64,000 nt of DNA from Planctomycetota bacterium (GCA_014238415.1 JABABA010000010.1:45781-109780); one strand, 5' to 3'. Counted from the first letter of the stretch, positions 1-8,937 are shown. A program made the numbers and translations. Notes: a model not told the origin generated them from the sequence alone.

Positions 1-375
1 TCCTTGGCTGTGAATGCCAACGTCAAACTCGGTCAGCCGGAACGGGCGGTGGTCTGGGTGGAGCGGGCCCATGAGCTCAGCGCCAACGCGGCATCCAGGG
101 TGCTCCTGGCCTGCTATCGTGCGCGGGCGGGCCGCTTGGACGAGGCCCGGAACCTCCTGCGCCGGGTCAGTCCTGAACCCGGAATGGAGTACAACCTGGC
201 TTGCACCCACGCCCTCTTGGGGAATCGTGAGGCGGCCTTGGATTGGTTGAGACGGTCCTTGGATCAGGCGGGAACCAGTCCAGGAGAACTGCGCCGGGAG
301 AAGGATTGGGCAGCACGTGATCCGGATCTGGCCAGTCTGCGAGACGATCCGCGCTTCGTGGCCCTGGTTCAGTAG
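1..375 (+). CDS. C-terminal part of a TPR-repeat protein (5' end outside the window)
   Basis: The frame is open from the first base, so the true start lies upstream; it stops with TAG at 373-375. The visible 124 residues contain helix-turn-helix units of TPR type (for example EYNLACTHALLGNREAALDW) followed by the closing pattern ARDPDLASLRDDPRFVALV. That ending is usual for TPR tails of bacterial serine/threonine kinases and other TPR regulators. What precedes it cannot be seen, so kinase or adaptor identity is open. The next gene begins 74 bp downstream on the same strand, with its own Shine-Dalgarno. Confidence 0.7.
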   Translation, partial: SLAVNANVKLGQPERAVVWVERAHELSANAASRVLLACYRARAGRLDEARNLLRRVSPEPGMEYNLACTHALLGNREAALDWLRRSLDQAGTSPGELRREKDWAARDPDLASLRDDPRFVALVQ

Positions 376-449
376 CTGGCCCAGGTTCATTCCCCAACCC
401 AGTCCGCTGTCGGGTAAGCTACGCGGCTCGACAAAGAGGATTGAACTCC

Positions 450-1631
450 ATGGGTAAGATGATTTTGAGCGGCAAGGGCCGTCGGTGGCTGCTGAACGGC
501 CATCCTTGGATATACGCCGATGATGTGGCCGACGGCGAGGGCACTCCTGGGGAATTGGTGCCGGTGCACGCTCCCCAGGGGGAACTCCTGGGCTGGGCGC
601 TCTTCAGCGCGGAATCAAAGATTGCCCTGCGCATGGTTACCCGGGAGGAGCAGCAGCCAAATCGGGAATTCTGGCTTGGTCGCATGCAGCGGGCAATTCA
701 AGCTCGAATCAACCTGGGAATGCTGGAGCCCGAGGGTGCTTGCCGCTTGATCAGTGGGGATGCGGAGGGGGTTCCGGGATTGATCGTTGACCGTTACGGC
801 GCAACGCTGGTGTTGCAGATAGGCACCCAGGCGGCGGAGCGCATGCGTGATTTCTTTGTGGAGGTGTTGCATGAAGTACTGCCTTTTGAAGCAGCCGCCG
901 TGCTGGAGCGTTCCGACCTCTCGGTACGTCGATTGGAGGGACTCGAGCCCCGAGTGGAACTCTTGAGCGGTGCCATAGATGGACCGATTCAAGTACAGGA
1001 GAGTGGTGGCCTGATCTATCAGGTGGATGTGCGCGAGGGACACAAGACCGGCGCCTATCTGGACATGAGTGAGAATCGGGTGCGGGCTGCCGCACTGCGC
1101 CCAGGAGGCCGGGTGCTGGATACTTTTGCCTATGACGGGTTGTTTGGAATTCGCGCGGCTCTGGCCGGAGCGGAAGAGGTCCTTTGTCTGGAACAAAACG
1201 CCGCCGCCTGTGAGCGGATTCGGGTCAACTCGGAACTCTCTGGTGTGGCCGAGCGCGTCAAGGTTGAGCGAGTGGATTGCATGAAGGACCTGCGCTCCCG
1301 TGCCGAGGCCAAGGAAATCTGGGATACGATAATCGTCGATCCCCCGGCTTTCGCTCGCAACAAGCGTGAAAAGCGCGGAGCCGAGCGTGGCTATGTGGAA
1401 CTCAACCGGAGGGCCATGCTCTTGGCCGCCAGCGGTGGGCATCTGGTCAGTGCTTCCTGTTCTCATGCGATCTATGCCTCGGAATTCTTGGGGCATCTGG
1501 CTTCTGCAGCCAGAGTCAGCGGTCGAGACACCATGCTGGAGGCTTTCACCGGGGCCTCTCCTGATCATCCGGTGCGTCTCGGCTTGCCAGAAAGCGACTA
1601 CCTCAAGTGCGCCTTCCTGCGCGTGACCTGA
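450..1631 (+). CDS. Class I rRNA large-subunit methyltransferase, RlmI/YccW family
   Basis: A 393-aa SAM-dependent methyltransferase, expected to methylate a cytosine C5 of 23S rRNA as RlmI does. An N-terminal PUA-like part (about residues 1-80, with GHPWIYADDV) precedes a middle domain and a Rossmann methyltransferase domain. Visible motifs are REGHKTGAYLD (196-206), the SAM loop DTFAYDGLFG (224-233), DPPAF (297-301) and SCS (336-338). I start at ATG 450 rather than TTG 441 because AAAGAGGA at 433-440 abuts the TTG but sits at proper spacing from the ATG. Length and domain order match the family. The exact target base is inferred from the family only. Confidence 0.85.
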   Translation: MGKMILSGKGRRWLLNGHPWIYADDVADGEGTPGELVPVHAPQGELLGWALFSAESKIALRMVTREEQQPNREFWLGRMQRAIQARINLGMLEPEGACRLISGDAEGVPGLIVDRYGATLVLQIGTQAAERMRDFFVEVLHEVLPFEAAAVLERSDLSVRRLEGLEPRVELLSGAIDGPIQVQESGGLIYQVDVREGHKTGAYLDMSENRVRAAALRPGGRVLDTFAYDGLFGIRAALAGAEEVLCLEQNAAACERIRVNSELSGVAERVKVERVDCMKDLRSRAEAKEIWDTIIVDPPAFARNKREKRGAERGYVELNRRAMLLAASGGHLVSASCSHAIYASEFLGHLASAARVSGRDTMLEAFTGASPDHPVRLGLPESDYLKCAFLRVT

Positions 1632-1641
1632 GGTCTTGGCT

Positions 1642-1860
1642 ATGATGCAGCGCATGAGTCTGACCCTTGCGGTGAATGGCAAGTCCCAGGAGGTGCCCAC
1701 CGGCAGCCTGCTGCCGGATTTGCTCAAGACCCTGGGCCTTGCGGATGCACAGGTGGCTCTGGAGATCAACGGCGAACTGATTCCCAAGAGGAACTGGCCC
1801 GTGCGTGAGCTGAGCGCTGGTGACCGCATCGAAGTGGTGACTTTGGTGGGGGGAGGTTGA
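1642..1860 (+). CDS. thiS: Sulfur carrier protein ThiS
   Basis: A 72-residue ubiquitin-fold sulfur carrier for the thiazole half of thiamine. The C-terminus ends VTLVGGG, and the terminal Gly-Gly is the site of adenylation and thiocarboxylation. The core AVNGKSQEVP and ELIPKRNWP match ThiS. ATG 1642 is preceded by TGAGGT at a usable distance. ATG 1654 (MSLTLAVNG) aligns better with the family N-terminus but lacks a Shine-Dalgarno, so the start is uncertain by four codons. It lies 3 bp before thiG. No thiF, thiH/thiO, thiC or thiE is in the window. Confidence 0.9.
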   Translation: MMQRMSLTLAVNGKSQEVPTGSLLPDLLKTLGLADAQVALEINGELIPKRNWPVRELSAGDRIEVVTLVGGG

Positions 1861-1863
1861 GCA

Positions 1864-2664
1864 ATGGGATCGCCTATGGACAAGCCTCTTGAGATCGGCC
1901 CCTTGCAGTTGGCTTCGCGCCTCTTGATGGGTTCGGGGCGTTATGCATCGCACCAGGAGATGGTTGCTTGCCTGGAAGCATCGGGCTCTGAGTTGATCAC
2001 CGTGGCGGTGCGGCGGGTCAATTTGGATCAGCGCGCAGGGACGAGCTTGCTTGATCACATAGACCGCGAGCGTTTTCAGATTCTGCCAAATACTGCCGGC
2101 TGCTATGAGGTGGGCGATGCTTTGCGAACCGCGCGCCTGGCCCGTGAGTTGCTCGACACGCCCCTGGTCAAGTTGGAAGTCATTGGTGATCCGCACACGC
2201 TCTTGCCGGATCCTCTTGGCACTGTTGAGGCAACCAGGATTCTGGTCGACGAGGGTTTTGTCGTAATGGCCTATTGTTCGGACGATCCCCGTCTGGTCGC
2301 GACTCTTGAGCAGGCTGGGGCTGCGGCAGTGATGCCGGCGGGGTCGCCAATCGGTTCCGGTCGCGGCGTGGCCAACCCGGGCAACATAGAGATCGCGCGC
2401 AGTCTCGTTGAATTGCCCTTGATCGTGGATGCGGGGCTGGGTACCGCCAGCGATGTTGCTCTGGCCATGGAACTGGGGGCGGATGGGGTGCTGTTGAATT
2501 CTGCCGTGGCTGGTGCAGAGGATCCGGTCCTCATGGCAAGGGCCATGAAATCCGCCTGCCGCGCGGGCCGGGACGCCTATCTGGCCGGACGCATGCCCTC
2601 ACGTCTGCATGCCCAGGCTTCTTCTCCCGCAACGGGCTTGCTGGGCGAGGCGCTTTCTTTCTGA
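1864..2664 (+). CDS. thiG: Thiazole synthase ThiG
   Basis: A 266-aa TIM-barrel enzyme that condenses 1-deoxy-D-xylulose 5-phosphate, dehydroglycine and ThiS thiocarboxylate into the thiamine thiazole. The Schiff-base lysine is K103 in PLVKLEVIGD. Other family motifs are LPNTAGCY (74-81), PDPLGTVEA, the phosphate-binding PIGSGRGVANP, IVDAGLGTASDVA and DGVLLNSAVAGA. GGAGG of the thiS 3' end serves as its Shine-Dalgarno. Length is normal. It overlaps the following protease gene by one base (TGATG), so the two are probably translationally coupled. Confidence 0.95.
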   Translation: MGSPMDKPLEIGPLQLASRLLMGSGRYASHQEMVACLEASGSELITVAVRRVNLDQRAGTSLLDHIDRERFQILPNTAGCYEVGDALRTARLARELLDTPLVKLEVIGDPHTLLPDPLGTVEATRILVDEGFVVMAYCSDDPRLVATLEQAGAAAVMPAGSPIGSGRGVANPGNIEIARSLVELPLIVDAGLGTASDVALAMELGADGVLLNSAVAGAEDPVLMARAMKSACRAGRDAYLAGRMPSRLHAQASSPATGLLGEALSF

Positions 2665-3473
2665 TGCCGGTCGACCCCAGCGAAATCCAGAGCCCGCTTT
2701 TTCTGTTCTTGTCCCTGGGCTTGATGCTGTTTGGGGCAGGAATGGGAGTCTTTGCGGTTCAGATGATCAAGGGCAGGCATCCTCGCTCGGGGCCTCCAAT
2801 CCCGCCCGCAGTCGGTCGTCGGGAACTGGTGTGGGGGCTCTTGTTGTTCACCATTGCAAATCTGGCCGTCGGCGGGCTGATTGTGGCCGTGGATATGGAA
2901 CTCGATGCAGGGCGGCTCTTGGCTCTTTCCGCTGCTCTGATGGCTCTCGCCAGCTACCCTGCCCTGCGCAGCAGTCTGGCTGCAAATCGCCTTGATGCCC
3001 TCGGTTGGGTCAGTCGCGGGACCGGGCGCGGCCTGCGCACGGGAATCATGGCCTGGTTCCTGCTGATGCCCCTGTTCTTCGGGTTCAACCTGTTCTGGGT
3101 TCAGGTCTGGGTGTTCTTTACAGGCGAGTTGCCTGTGCAAGATGTGAAGGACCTGATCTCAGGCGGCCAGGAGGGCTCCGCCCTCGTGTTCCTGTTGGCG
3201 GTGCTCTTGATTCCGTTCCTGGAGGAATTGGTCTTTCGTGGGATCCTTCTCAACAGCCTGCGTCCTCGTCTGGGCGCAGCGTGGGCAATCGGCTTGAGTT
3301 CCCTGGTTTTTGCAGTGCTGCACGGAATGGCTGCCTCGGGACCGATTTTTGTCCTGGCCCTGGCCATGGGGGCTGCCATGGTACTGAGTGGAAACCTCTT
3401 CGTTCCTTTTGCCCTGCACGCCATGAATAATGGAGTGCAGCTGGTTCTGTTGTCCTTTGCCGGCGAGCTATGA
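2664..3473 (+). CDS. CPBP-family intramembrane metalloprotease
   Basis: A 269-aa multi-pass membrane protein of the CPBP (CAAX protease and bacteriocin-processing, Abi) family. All three catalytic motifs are present: EELVFRG (E187, E188, R192), FAVLHG (H220) and FALHAMNN (H252, N255). Several hydrophobic segments span the rest. Family members cut substrates within the membrane; the substrate here is unknown. It is coupled to thiG upstream and overlaps the next gene by ATGA, but no thiamine-related role is known for the family, so the operon position may only reflect gene packing. Confidence 0.85.
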   Translation: MPVDPSEIQSPLFLFLSLGLMLFGAGMGVFAVQMIKGRHPRSGPPIPPAVGRRELVWGLLLFTIANLAVGGLIVAVDMELDAGRLLALSAALMALASYPALRSSLAANRLDALGWVSRGTGRGLRTGIMAWFLLMPLFFGFNLFWVQVWVFFTGELPVQDVKDLISGGQEGSALVFLLAVLLIPFLEELVFRGILLNSLRPRLGAAWAIGLSSLVFAVLHGMAASGPIFVLALAMGAAMVLSGNLFVPFALHAMNNGVQLVLLSFAGEL

Positions 3474-3994
3474 CCCTGTACCCCAGCAACGACTTGATGA
3501 AGCCCCTGTCCGGGGGCGCTTTTGCCGCGGAGGGCGCGGTGTTGACTGGAGACATCACCTTGGGGGTAGATACCTCGATCTGGTTTGGATGTGTCCTCCG
3601 TGGCGACGATGCGCCCCTGGTGATTGGCGCGCGCACCAATATCCAGGATCTGACCATGGTTCATGCGGATCCGGGGCTGCCAAATGTGATCGGGGAAGAG
3701 GTCACCGTGGGGCATGGGTGCGTGTTGCACGGTGTTCGTGTGGGGGACCGTTCCTTGATCGGAATGGGCGCGCTTCTCCTGGCCGGGTCCTCAATCGGAG
3801 AGGAGTGCTTGATCGCCGCTGGTACGGTGGTCAAGGAGGGCATGCAGGTCCCCCCGCGATCCCTGCTGGCCGGTGTTCCCGGGCGAATCGTGCGCCAGAT
3901 CAGCGACGAGGAGGTGGTAGATTTCAGGCGCTCTGCTCAGGGTTATGTGGACAACATTCGTTTGTACCTGGGGAAAGGAGAGGCGGCTCGCTGA
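3470..3994 (+). CDS. Gamma-carbonic-anhydrase-fold (left-handed beta-helix) protein
   Basis: A 174-aa hexapeptide-repeat protein of the YrdA/PaaY/gamma-CA family. The repeats run across residues 20-130 (for example GVDTSIWFGCVLRGD). The three zinc ligands are in place: H65 (TMVHAD), H82 and H87 (VGHGCVLHG). R44 and D46 of the CVLRGD segment, which line the active site in gamma-CAs, are also present. A C-terminal helix follows, as usual. Members may be carbonic anhydrases, thioesterases or of unknown activity; the sequence alone does not decide. The gene overlaps both neighbours (ATGA, TGATG). Confidence 0.85.
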   Translation: MTLYPSNDLMKPLSGGAFAAEGAVLTGDITLGVDTSIWFGCVLRGDDAPLVIGARTNIQDLTMVHADPGLPNVIGEEVTVGHGCVLHGVRVGDRSLIGMGALLLAGSSIGEECLIAAGTVVKEGMQVPPRSLLAGVPGRIVRQISDEEVVDFRRSAQGYVDNIRLYLGKGEAAR

Positions 3995-4833
3995 TGGCTA
4001 TTTGCGACCCCTATCTGGATCGCAAGGCAGCTCTGCTCAAGAGCCTGGCGGAACTCTCGCCCTTGGCCATCGCCTTCTCAGGGGGTGTGGATTCAAGCGT
4101 TTTGTGTCACGCAGCTCGGGCCGTGCTAGGGGACAAGGCTTGCGCGGTGATTGCTGATTCCGCGTCCCTTCCAAGGCGGGAACTCCTTGCCGCGCGGGAA
4201 ACAGCTATTGAGATCGGTATCGAGTTGGTCGAGCTTCGCACAGACGAACAATTGGATCCGGCCTATCAAGCCAACCAGGGTGATCGCTGCTACTTCTGCA
4301 AGGCGGCCCTTTTTCGGGCCCTGGACGAGTGGCGTCAAGAGCGCGCGATCCCCTTTGTTGCTCTTGGAGAGATTGCAGACGATGCGTTTGATGATCGTCC
4401 GGGTCAGCGTGCTGCCCGGGAGCATGGGGTGCAGGCACCTCTGGCCCAGGCGGGCTTCAGCAAACAAGACGTGCGCCGTTACGCGGCGGAAGTGGGCCTG
4501 AATGTGGCGGACAAGCCTGCCAGCGCGTGTCTCGCATCGCGTATACCGGTGGGTACGGCGGTCTCTGTCGAGGCCCTGGCCCAAGTGGAAGCTGCAGAGA
4601 ACGCTCTCATGGATCTGGGTCTGAGCGTCCTGCGCGTGCGTCATCAGGGGTCTCATGCGCGGGTGGAACTAGGGGCCGAGGACCTGGTTCAGGCGGAACG
4701 AGAACCAGGAGCCCTTGGCGGGGCCTTGGCCTCAGCGGGTTTCGAAACCCATGAACTCGCTCGCTATCTGTCTCCCTTTGAGCGTCTGAGTGCCAATGTT
4801 GCACTTCAGGCTGGTTCTACTGACCAACACTGA
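3994..4833 (+). CDS. larE: ATP-dependent sacrificial sulfur transferase LarE-like (PP-loop)
   Basis: A 279-aa PP-loop ATPase of the LarE/ExsB-related family. LarE adds sulfur to a pyridinium dicarboxylate during synthesis of the nickel-pincer cofactor of lactate racemase-type enzymes. The PP-loop SGGVDSS is at 29-35. C179 in KPASACLASRIP lies close to the position of the sacrificial Cys176 of Lactiplantibacillus plantarum LarE (position quoted from memory). RCYFC (98-102) contributes two more cysteines. ATG 3994 overlaps the previous stop; the same frame is open farther upstream but that segment is the shadow of the gamma-CA gene. No larA, larB or larC is in the window. Confidence 0.8.
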   Translation: MAICDPYLDRKAALLKSLAELSPLAIAFSGGVDSSVLCHAARAVLGDKACAVIADSASLPRRELLAARETAIEIGIELVELRTDEQLDPAYQANQGDRCYFCKAALFRALDEWRQERAIPFVALGEIADDAFDDRPGQRAAREHGVQAPLAQAGFSKQDVRRYAAEVGLNVADKPASACLASRIPVGTAVSVEALAQVEAAENALMDLGLSVLRVRHQGSHARVELGAEDLVQAEREPGALGGALASAGFETHELARYLSPFERLSANVALQAGSTDQH

Positions 4834-4961
4834 GGCACTCAAAGCGCCATTCTAGGACCCTCCCCGTTCGGTTTGGGGTGGGGGTTGGGGAGAGCCGAAA
4901 CAGGGTATGGAAGAGAACCGTGGGGGAAACGCGCGGTCCGTTCAGAAATCAGGAAAGGGGC

Positions 4962-5669
4962 ATGATGATTGTAGGGGGATGGAATTCACGAACAGGCCGT
5001 AGGGCCAGGCGGGGGCTTTCGATTGTCGAGGTCGTCATGGCTCTTGGTGTTCTGGGGGTTTCGCTCGGGGCGCATTTCAGTGGTCAGATGGTGATCAATC
5101 GGTCGAGCACGGGCTCGGCAGAAAAGAACCTGGCCCTCTCTGAATTGTCCTCCGCCATGGAAGACATCTTGGCCCAGGACATCGAGTCCAAGTTGGTGGG
5201 TTATCCCAGCACACGTTTCTACCCGGACTCGGCCCTTGCAGACACGAATTGGGCAGGTGCTGCGGAGTATGGTCCGCGCTGGTTGGTGCCCGCCTACTCC
5301 GAGGGCCTGCGAGCCCGACAGGTGCAACCGCCTCCACCTGAGCCCGGTGAGGACCGTCAAGAGATCTTCAAGAGCCGATTGGCAACTCTGCGTGAGCAGC
5401 GCTTGTTCTTCACCTACCCTGGCCTGGACCTGTCCAGTATTCCCGCAACTGCTGGTCCCGACCCGGCCTTCGAAGCCCCGGATGGCTTGAGCATGATACT
5501 GATGGTGGAATGGGTGGATGCTCGTAGTACCCGGGTTGGAAGCCAGTGGGATGAGAGCGGTTATCCAACCGCGGCCTTTCACCCTGATGGTTCGCCTTCG
5601 GATCCCTTCGAACTGACTGGCGGCGATGTGCACAGTCATCAGATCGTTACCTACCAAATGGGGCGCTGA
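4962..5669 (+). CDS. Type IV pilin-like / pseudopilin protein (PilV- or GspI-like)
   Basis: A 235-aa precursor with a class III (prepilin) signal: basic leader RTGRRARRG, cleavage expected after G18, then LSIVE followed by a long hydrophobic stretch. The +5 glutamate (E23) is present. The +1 residue is Leu instead of the common Phe. ATG 4962 has AGGAAAGGGG just upstream; the frame is open farther 5' but there is no reason to use it. The C-terminal part is not recognisable. It begins a run of three genes of this kind, so it is probably a minor pseudopilin of a type II secretion or type IV pilus-like system. Confidence 0.75.
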   Translation: MMIVGGWNSRTGRRARRGLSIVEVVMALGVLGVSLGAHFSGQMVINRSSTGSAEKNLALSELSSAMEDILAQDIESKLVGYPSTRFYPDSALADTNWAGAAEYGPRWLVPAYSEGLRARQVQPPPPEPGEDRQEIFKSRLATLREQRLFFTYPGLDLSSIPATAGPDPAFEAPDGLSMILMVEWVDARSTRVGSQWDESGYPTAAFHPDGSPSDPFELTGGDVHSHQIVTYQMGR

Positions 5670-5670
5670 G

Positions 5671-6678
5671 ATGATGGGAAAAATCCTCCACCGCAAAAGC
5701 GGCACCTCTCTGCTTGAGATTCTGATCGTGGCCGGGATTCTGGGTACTCTTTCCACTTGGGTGGTGGGTGCTACCCAGGACATGAGCGACATGACCGAAG
5801 CCAACGCGCTGGATGTGCAGTTGGTTCGCGATGCGCGCAAAGCCATGGCGCGCATGCGTGAAGACCTGGGTATGACCGGTATTCGCATCGTTGACGGGCT
5901 TCACTATCCGCACCTGTACTACAACGGCGTGCCAGGAACGGCCCGCATGTCGGGCTCTCGCCAGGCGTTGGATGCGTCCGAATTCATCAGCCGTGGGCAC
6001 AGCCATGTCCCGGCTCCGATCCAAGGCATGATTGCCTATGTGGACCGCCTTGGTCTGGACCGCAACGATCCCCTGATCCAGTCGTCTCTCATTTTGGCCC
6101 TGCCCGCAGATCAGGACGCCAATGGCCGTCCCGATCACGATGTGCTCGGTTATTCGATCAGTGGCGCCTACGGAGAGTGGGTCGGGGATGGAATCCCTGA
6201 ACTCGACTGCAATGGAGACGGGGTCCTGAGTCAGGAGATCTCTGATCTTGTGCATCCAGATCTCTACGTGGGCCTCGATGGTGCCCGTCTGGAAGTGGAC
6301 GAGGAAACCCGGATCGCCTGGAGCTTGAACGACATCGCCTGGATCGTGGAGCCGGGCTCCAATGGTCGTAACAACCTGATCCGACGCATTCGCGATCCAC
6401 GTGTGCCCGTGGGTGATCCAGACTATCCCTTCCGCCGGGAAGTGATTGCTGAGGGAGTCGATTGGCTTGACATCAAGTACGCGGAGGACCTGCAGTATTG
6501 GGAGCGCCAGGAAGACTTTGACCCAGCTGACGGAGGTCTGGGTGTCGTGGTCGCTGCCAATGCCCTGGTGGTCACCATGTGGATGCGAGGAGTGGACAGT
6601 CAGGGTCGTGCGCATCACTATCGCGCGGAATCAATTTTACGCCTACCGTTTGGGGATGCGCGTTTTCCCGAAGAGTGA
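5671..6678 (+). CDS. Type IV pilin-like / pseudopilin protein (PilW- or GspJ-like)
   Basis: A 335-aa precursor. The N-terminus MMGKILHRKSG carries a short basic leader; cleavage after G11 gives TSLLEILIVAGIL, with the +5 Glu (E16) and a hydrophobic helix. Threonine at +1 is unusual. The size and the C-terminal pattern (LWMRG-type beta segment, YRAESILRLPFG near the end) suit a PilW/GspJ-like minor pseudopilin. Its ATG follows the TGA of the preceding gene by one base and precedes the PilX-like gene by 21 bp, so the three form one transcription unit. Confidence 0.75.
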   Translation: MMGKILHRKSGTSLLEILIVAGILGTLSTWVVGATQDMSDMTEANALDVQLVRDARKAMARMREDLGMTGIRIVDGLHYPHLYYNGVPGTARMSGSRQALDASEFISRGHSHVPAPIQGMIAYVDRLGLDRNDPLIQSSLILALPADQDANGRPDHDVLGYSISGAYGEWVGDGIPELDCNGDGVLSQEISDLVHPDLYVGLDGARLEVDEETRIAWSLNDIAWIVEPGSNGRNNLIRRIRDPRVPVGDPDYPFRREVIAEGVDWLDIKYAEDLQYWERQEDFDPADGGLGVVVAANALVVTMWMRGVDSQGRAHHYRAESILRLPFGDARFPEE

Positions 6679-6699
6679 GGGCCGGAAGCAAGAATCAAC

Positions 6700-8937
6700 A
6701 TGCTGATCATCAATCAATCATCTCGCAAAGGCCGGTTTCGCCAGCAGCAGGGCATCGCCATGGTCTATGCCCTCTTTGGGGCTTCCGTGTCTGCCGCCAT
6801 GTTGGCTCTCCTGATGGCCAACTCCAGTCTTGACGCTCAGTCCGTGTCCGTGCGCGAGATCGAGGTGGATCAGCAGTATCTTGCCGAGGCGGTGCTTGCC
6901 TCCGCTTCGGTACATCTGGAAGAGCGTCTGGCGAATTGGTACCGAGAGGACGACTGGCAGCAGGCCGCACCCTCCGCGGAGACGGTGGTCGAGAGCGCCC
7001 GCGAGCGTTGGGTCTTGGACGCACCGAGCGGACATGAGGATTTCTTCATGAAGGGTGTGACCATGGTGCCTACAGGGTATTCAGGCGCGGTTGGGAAGTC
7101 CTATCACAAGATCGGCTGGAAGATTCAAGGCCTTGGGGACCCCTATACCCAGGCGAGTTTGGGCGGTGCGTTTCTGCGTCGGACCAGTCGCCTGTTCGAA
7201 CTAAGGGTGGTGGTTTCCGGCCAGGAGAGCTGGCAATTGGTGGGCAGCACGGACGATCCAAGCACCGCGGACATTGAGTTGACTGCCAGTCTGGATCAAA
7301 TGAGCGTGGTGGCCCGCGCCCTGTTTGAGGGATTTGAGGTGGACGGACGAGATCTGTGGGGGGACATGCTTGTCGGCTCGGGTGACGACCGCAAAGCCAG
7401 TCAACGGGCCACGGTCACGCGTTTGTTTCGAGTAACCCGCACTCCCGCTACTCAGTACACAATCTTCTACGAGGACGACCTGGAAATCAATCCTGGTCCG
7501 AGCATGACGATTTCTGGGCGTGTCCACAGCAACGGGGATCTGTATCTCGGCTGCAACAACACCTTGACCATGGACACCAATCACATCCGTGCATTGGGCA
7601 ACATGTATAGGCGCCGAAAGGACAACACCTCTTCCAATGGAACGGTCATGGTGCGCAAATGGGTTGCCAACCCCTTTGATCCGACCGAGCCAGCGGATTA
7701 CTTTCGCATGGAAAGCCAATCCCAACTTGGTTCGATCCCAAGCAATATCAGTGGGTATGACTCAGCTTTCACCGTGGGGTATGACTCCAACGGGGACGGG
7801 GATTTCCTTGACAGCGGTGATTGGTTGCCATTTCACGCCGGAGCATTGGAGTACTGGGATGCTCCTGATGGTTACGCGATTCCATCTGAGGAAGAATTCC
7901 CCTACACGGTTGGCACCGGGTCCGCCCATCCCGAGCAGGTGGGGCAAGTGCAACTCGCGGACATCGAATCAATCCAGGCGTTCATTGAGGCTGAACCAGG
8001 TGAGAGCGGAGCCTGGGTGCTTGATGGGGGTACCGAAACCTATCGCCCGGCGACCGGTGCGGATACGGGACCATTCTTCGATCCTGGGTACTACAACAAC
8101 AAGGCGGGGCTGAAGATCATCGTGGATGAAGATGGGACTTCTTGGCGGGCCTACAGTCCGCTGGTGACCCCTGATCCCATGAATCCCCTCGAAATGGCCG
8201 GCTGGGGCGATGTGACCGCTGAGGTGGCTGGGGCGATTTCCTTGAGTACGGTCCCCGACACGCGTCAATCCACCAGCAATGAAGTGGGTGTGGTCGAAGT
8301 GGACTTGGAACAACTGCGCACCTTGGAACTCGCCTACCAGGCCAGCAACGGGGGTGCCAGCTTGGGAATCTTTCCTGCCAATGGCCTGTTGTATGTGGGG
8401 CATGCGGCCATAGGCACCGGGTCCGCTGCCAAGGGTGTGCTATTGACCAACGGCGCGACTCTGCTCGATGATCTTTCCGTTGTCACCGAAGGTTCCCTCT
8501 ATATTCATGGGGACTACAACCTGAATGGCGGCACCGGTTCGGATCCGATCGTCTCGGCGGTCATTGCCGACGCGGTCAACCTGCTCTCGAACAACTGGGA
8601 CGGATCCAAGTCCCTGGCCGGCGGTTTGCCAGTTGCATCAGAAACTACCTACAACGTTTCCCTCTTCACTGGAAATCTGCCCACAGTGGGATCTTCCTAC
8701 AACGGTGGCTTCGAAAACCTGCCCCGCTTCCACGAAAAATGGAGCGGCGTGCACTGCTACATCAACGGCTCTTTCATTCAAGCCTGGGAGAACCGCCTGG
8801 CCACAGGAGCTTGGGCCTACGGGGGCAACCGCTACAAGGCCCCTTACCGTGATTGGGCCTATGATCAGAATCTCTTGATGGAAACTCCACCCTTCGTACC
8901 CCACACGGTGGAAGCTGTGGTAGTGGCAACGTTCTAG
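6700..8937 (+). CDS. Large PilX/GspK-like pseudopilin-related exported protein
   Basis: A 745-aa protein whose N-terminus RFRQQQGIAMVYALF followed by an uncharged helix matches the PilX/GspK type, which often lacks the +5 glutamate; E5 is absent here. The next several hundred residues are beta-rich. Around residues 260-310 it carries SGRVHSNGDLYLG, a motif seen in PilX-like proteins of many Gram-negative bacteria (from memory). At 745 aa it is far longer than PilX or GspK. It may be the tip-complex member assembled with the two upstream pseudopilins. No ATPase, prepilin peptidase or secretin gene is nearby. Confidence 0.65.
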   Translation: MLIINQSSRKGRFRQQQGIAMVYALFGASVSAAMLALLMANSSLDAQSVSVREIEVDQQYLAEAVLASASVHLEERLANWYREDDWQQAAPSAETVVESARERWVLDAPSGHEDFFMKGVTMVPTGYSGAVGKSYHKIGWKIQGLGDPYTQASLGGAFLRRTSRLFELRVVVSGQESWQLVGSTDDPSTADIELTASLDQMSVVARALFEGFEVDGRDLWGDMLVGSGDDRKASQRATVTRLFRVTRTPATQYTIFYEDDLEINPGPSMTISGRVHSNGDLYLGCNNTLTMDTNHIRALGNMYRRRKDNTSSNGTVMVRKWVANPFDPTEPADYFRMESQSQLGSIPSNISGYDSAFTVGYDSNGDGDFLDSGDWLPFHAGALEYWDAPDGYAIPSEEEFPYTVGTGSAHPEQVGQVQLADIESIQAFIEAEPGESGAWVLDGGTETYRPATGADTGPFFDPGYYNNKAGLKIIVDEDGTSWRAYSPLVTPDPMNPLEMAGWGDVTAEVAGAISLSTVPDTRQSTSNEVGVVEVDLEQLRTLELAYQASNGGASLGIFPANGLLYVGHAAIGTGSAAKGVLLTNGATLLDDLSVVTEGSLYIHGDYNLNGGTGSDPIVSAVIADAVNLLSNNWDGSKSLAGGLPVASETTYNVSLFTGNLPTVGSSYNGGFENLPRFHEKWSGVHCYINGSFIQAWENRLATGAWAYGGNRYKAPYRDWAYDQNLLMETPPFVPHTVEAVVVATF

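Noticed and set aside
615..1883. Long minus-strand frame (about 420 codons) opposite the RlmI-like, thiS and thiG genes
   Set aside because: It lies wholly antisense to genes with clear family motifs, has no recognisable domain and reflects GC-rich third positions.
1642..2664. TPP riboswitch upstream of thiS-thiG
   Set aside because: thiS begins 10 bp after the methyltransferase stop, so there is no space for a riboswitch; none was recognised before that gene either.
3430..3993. N-terminal extension of the LarE frame by 188 codons
   Set aside because: The extension overlaps the intact gamma-carbonic-anhydrase gene in another frame and has shadow composition; LarE begins naturally at ATG 3994.
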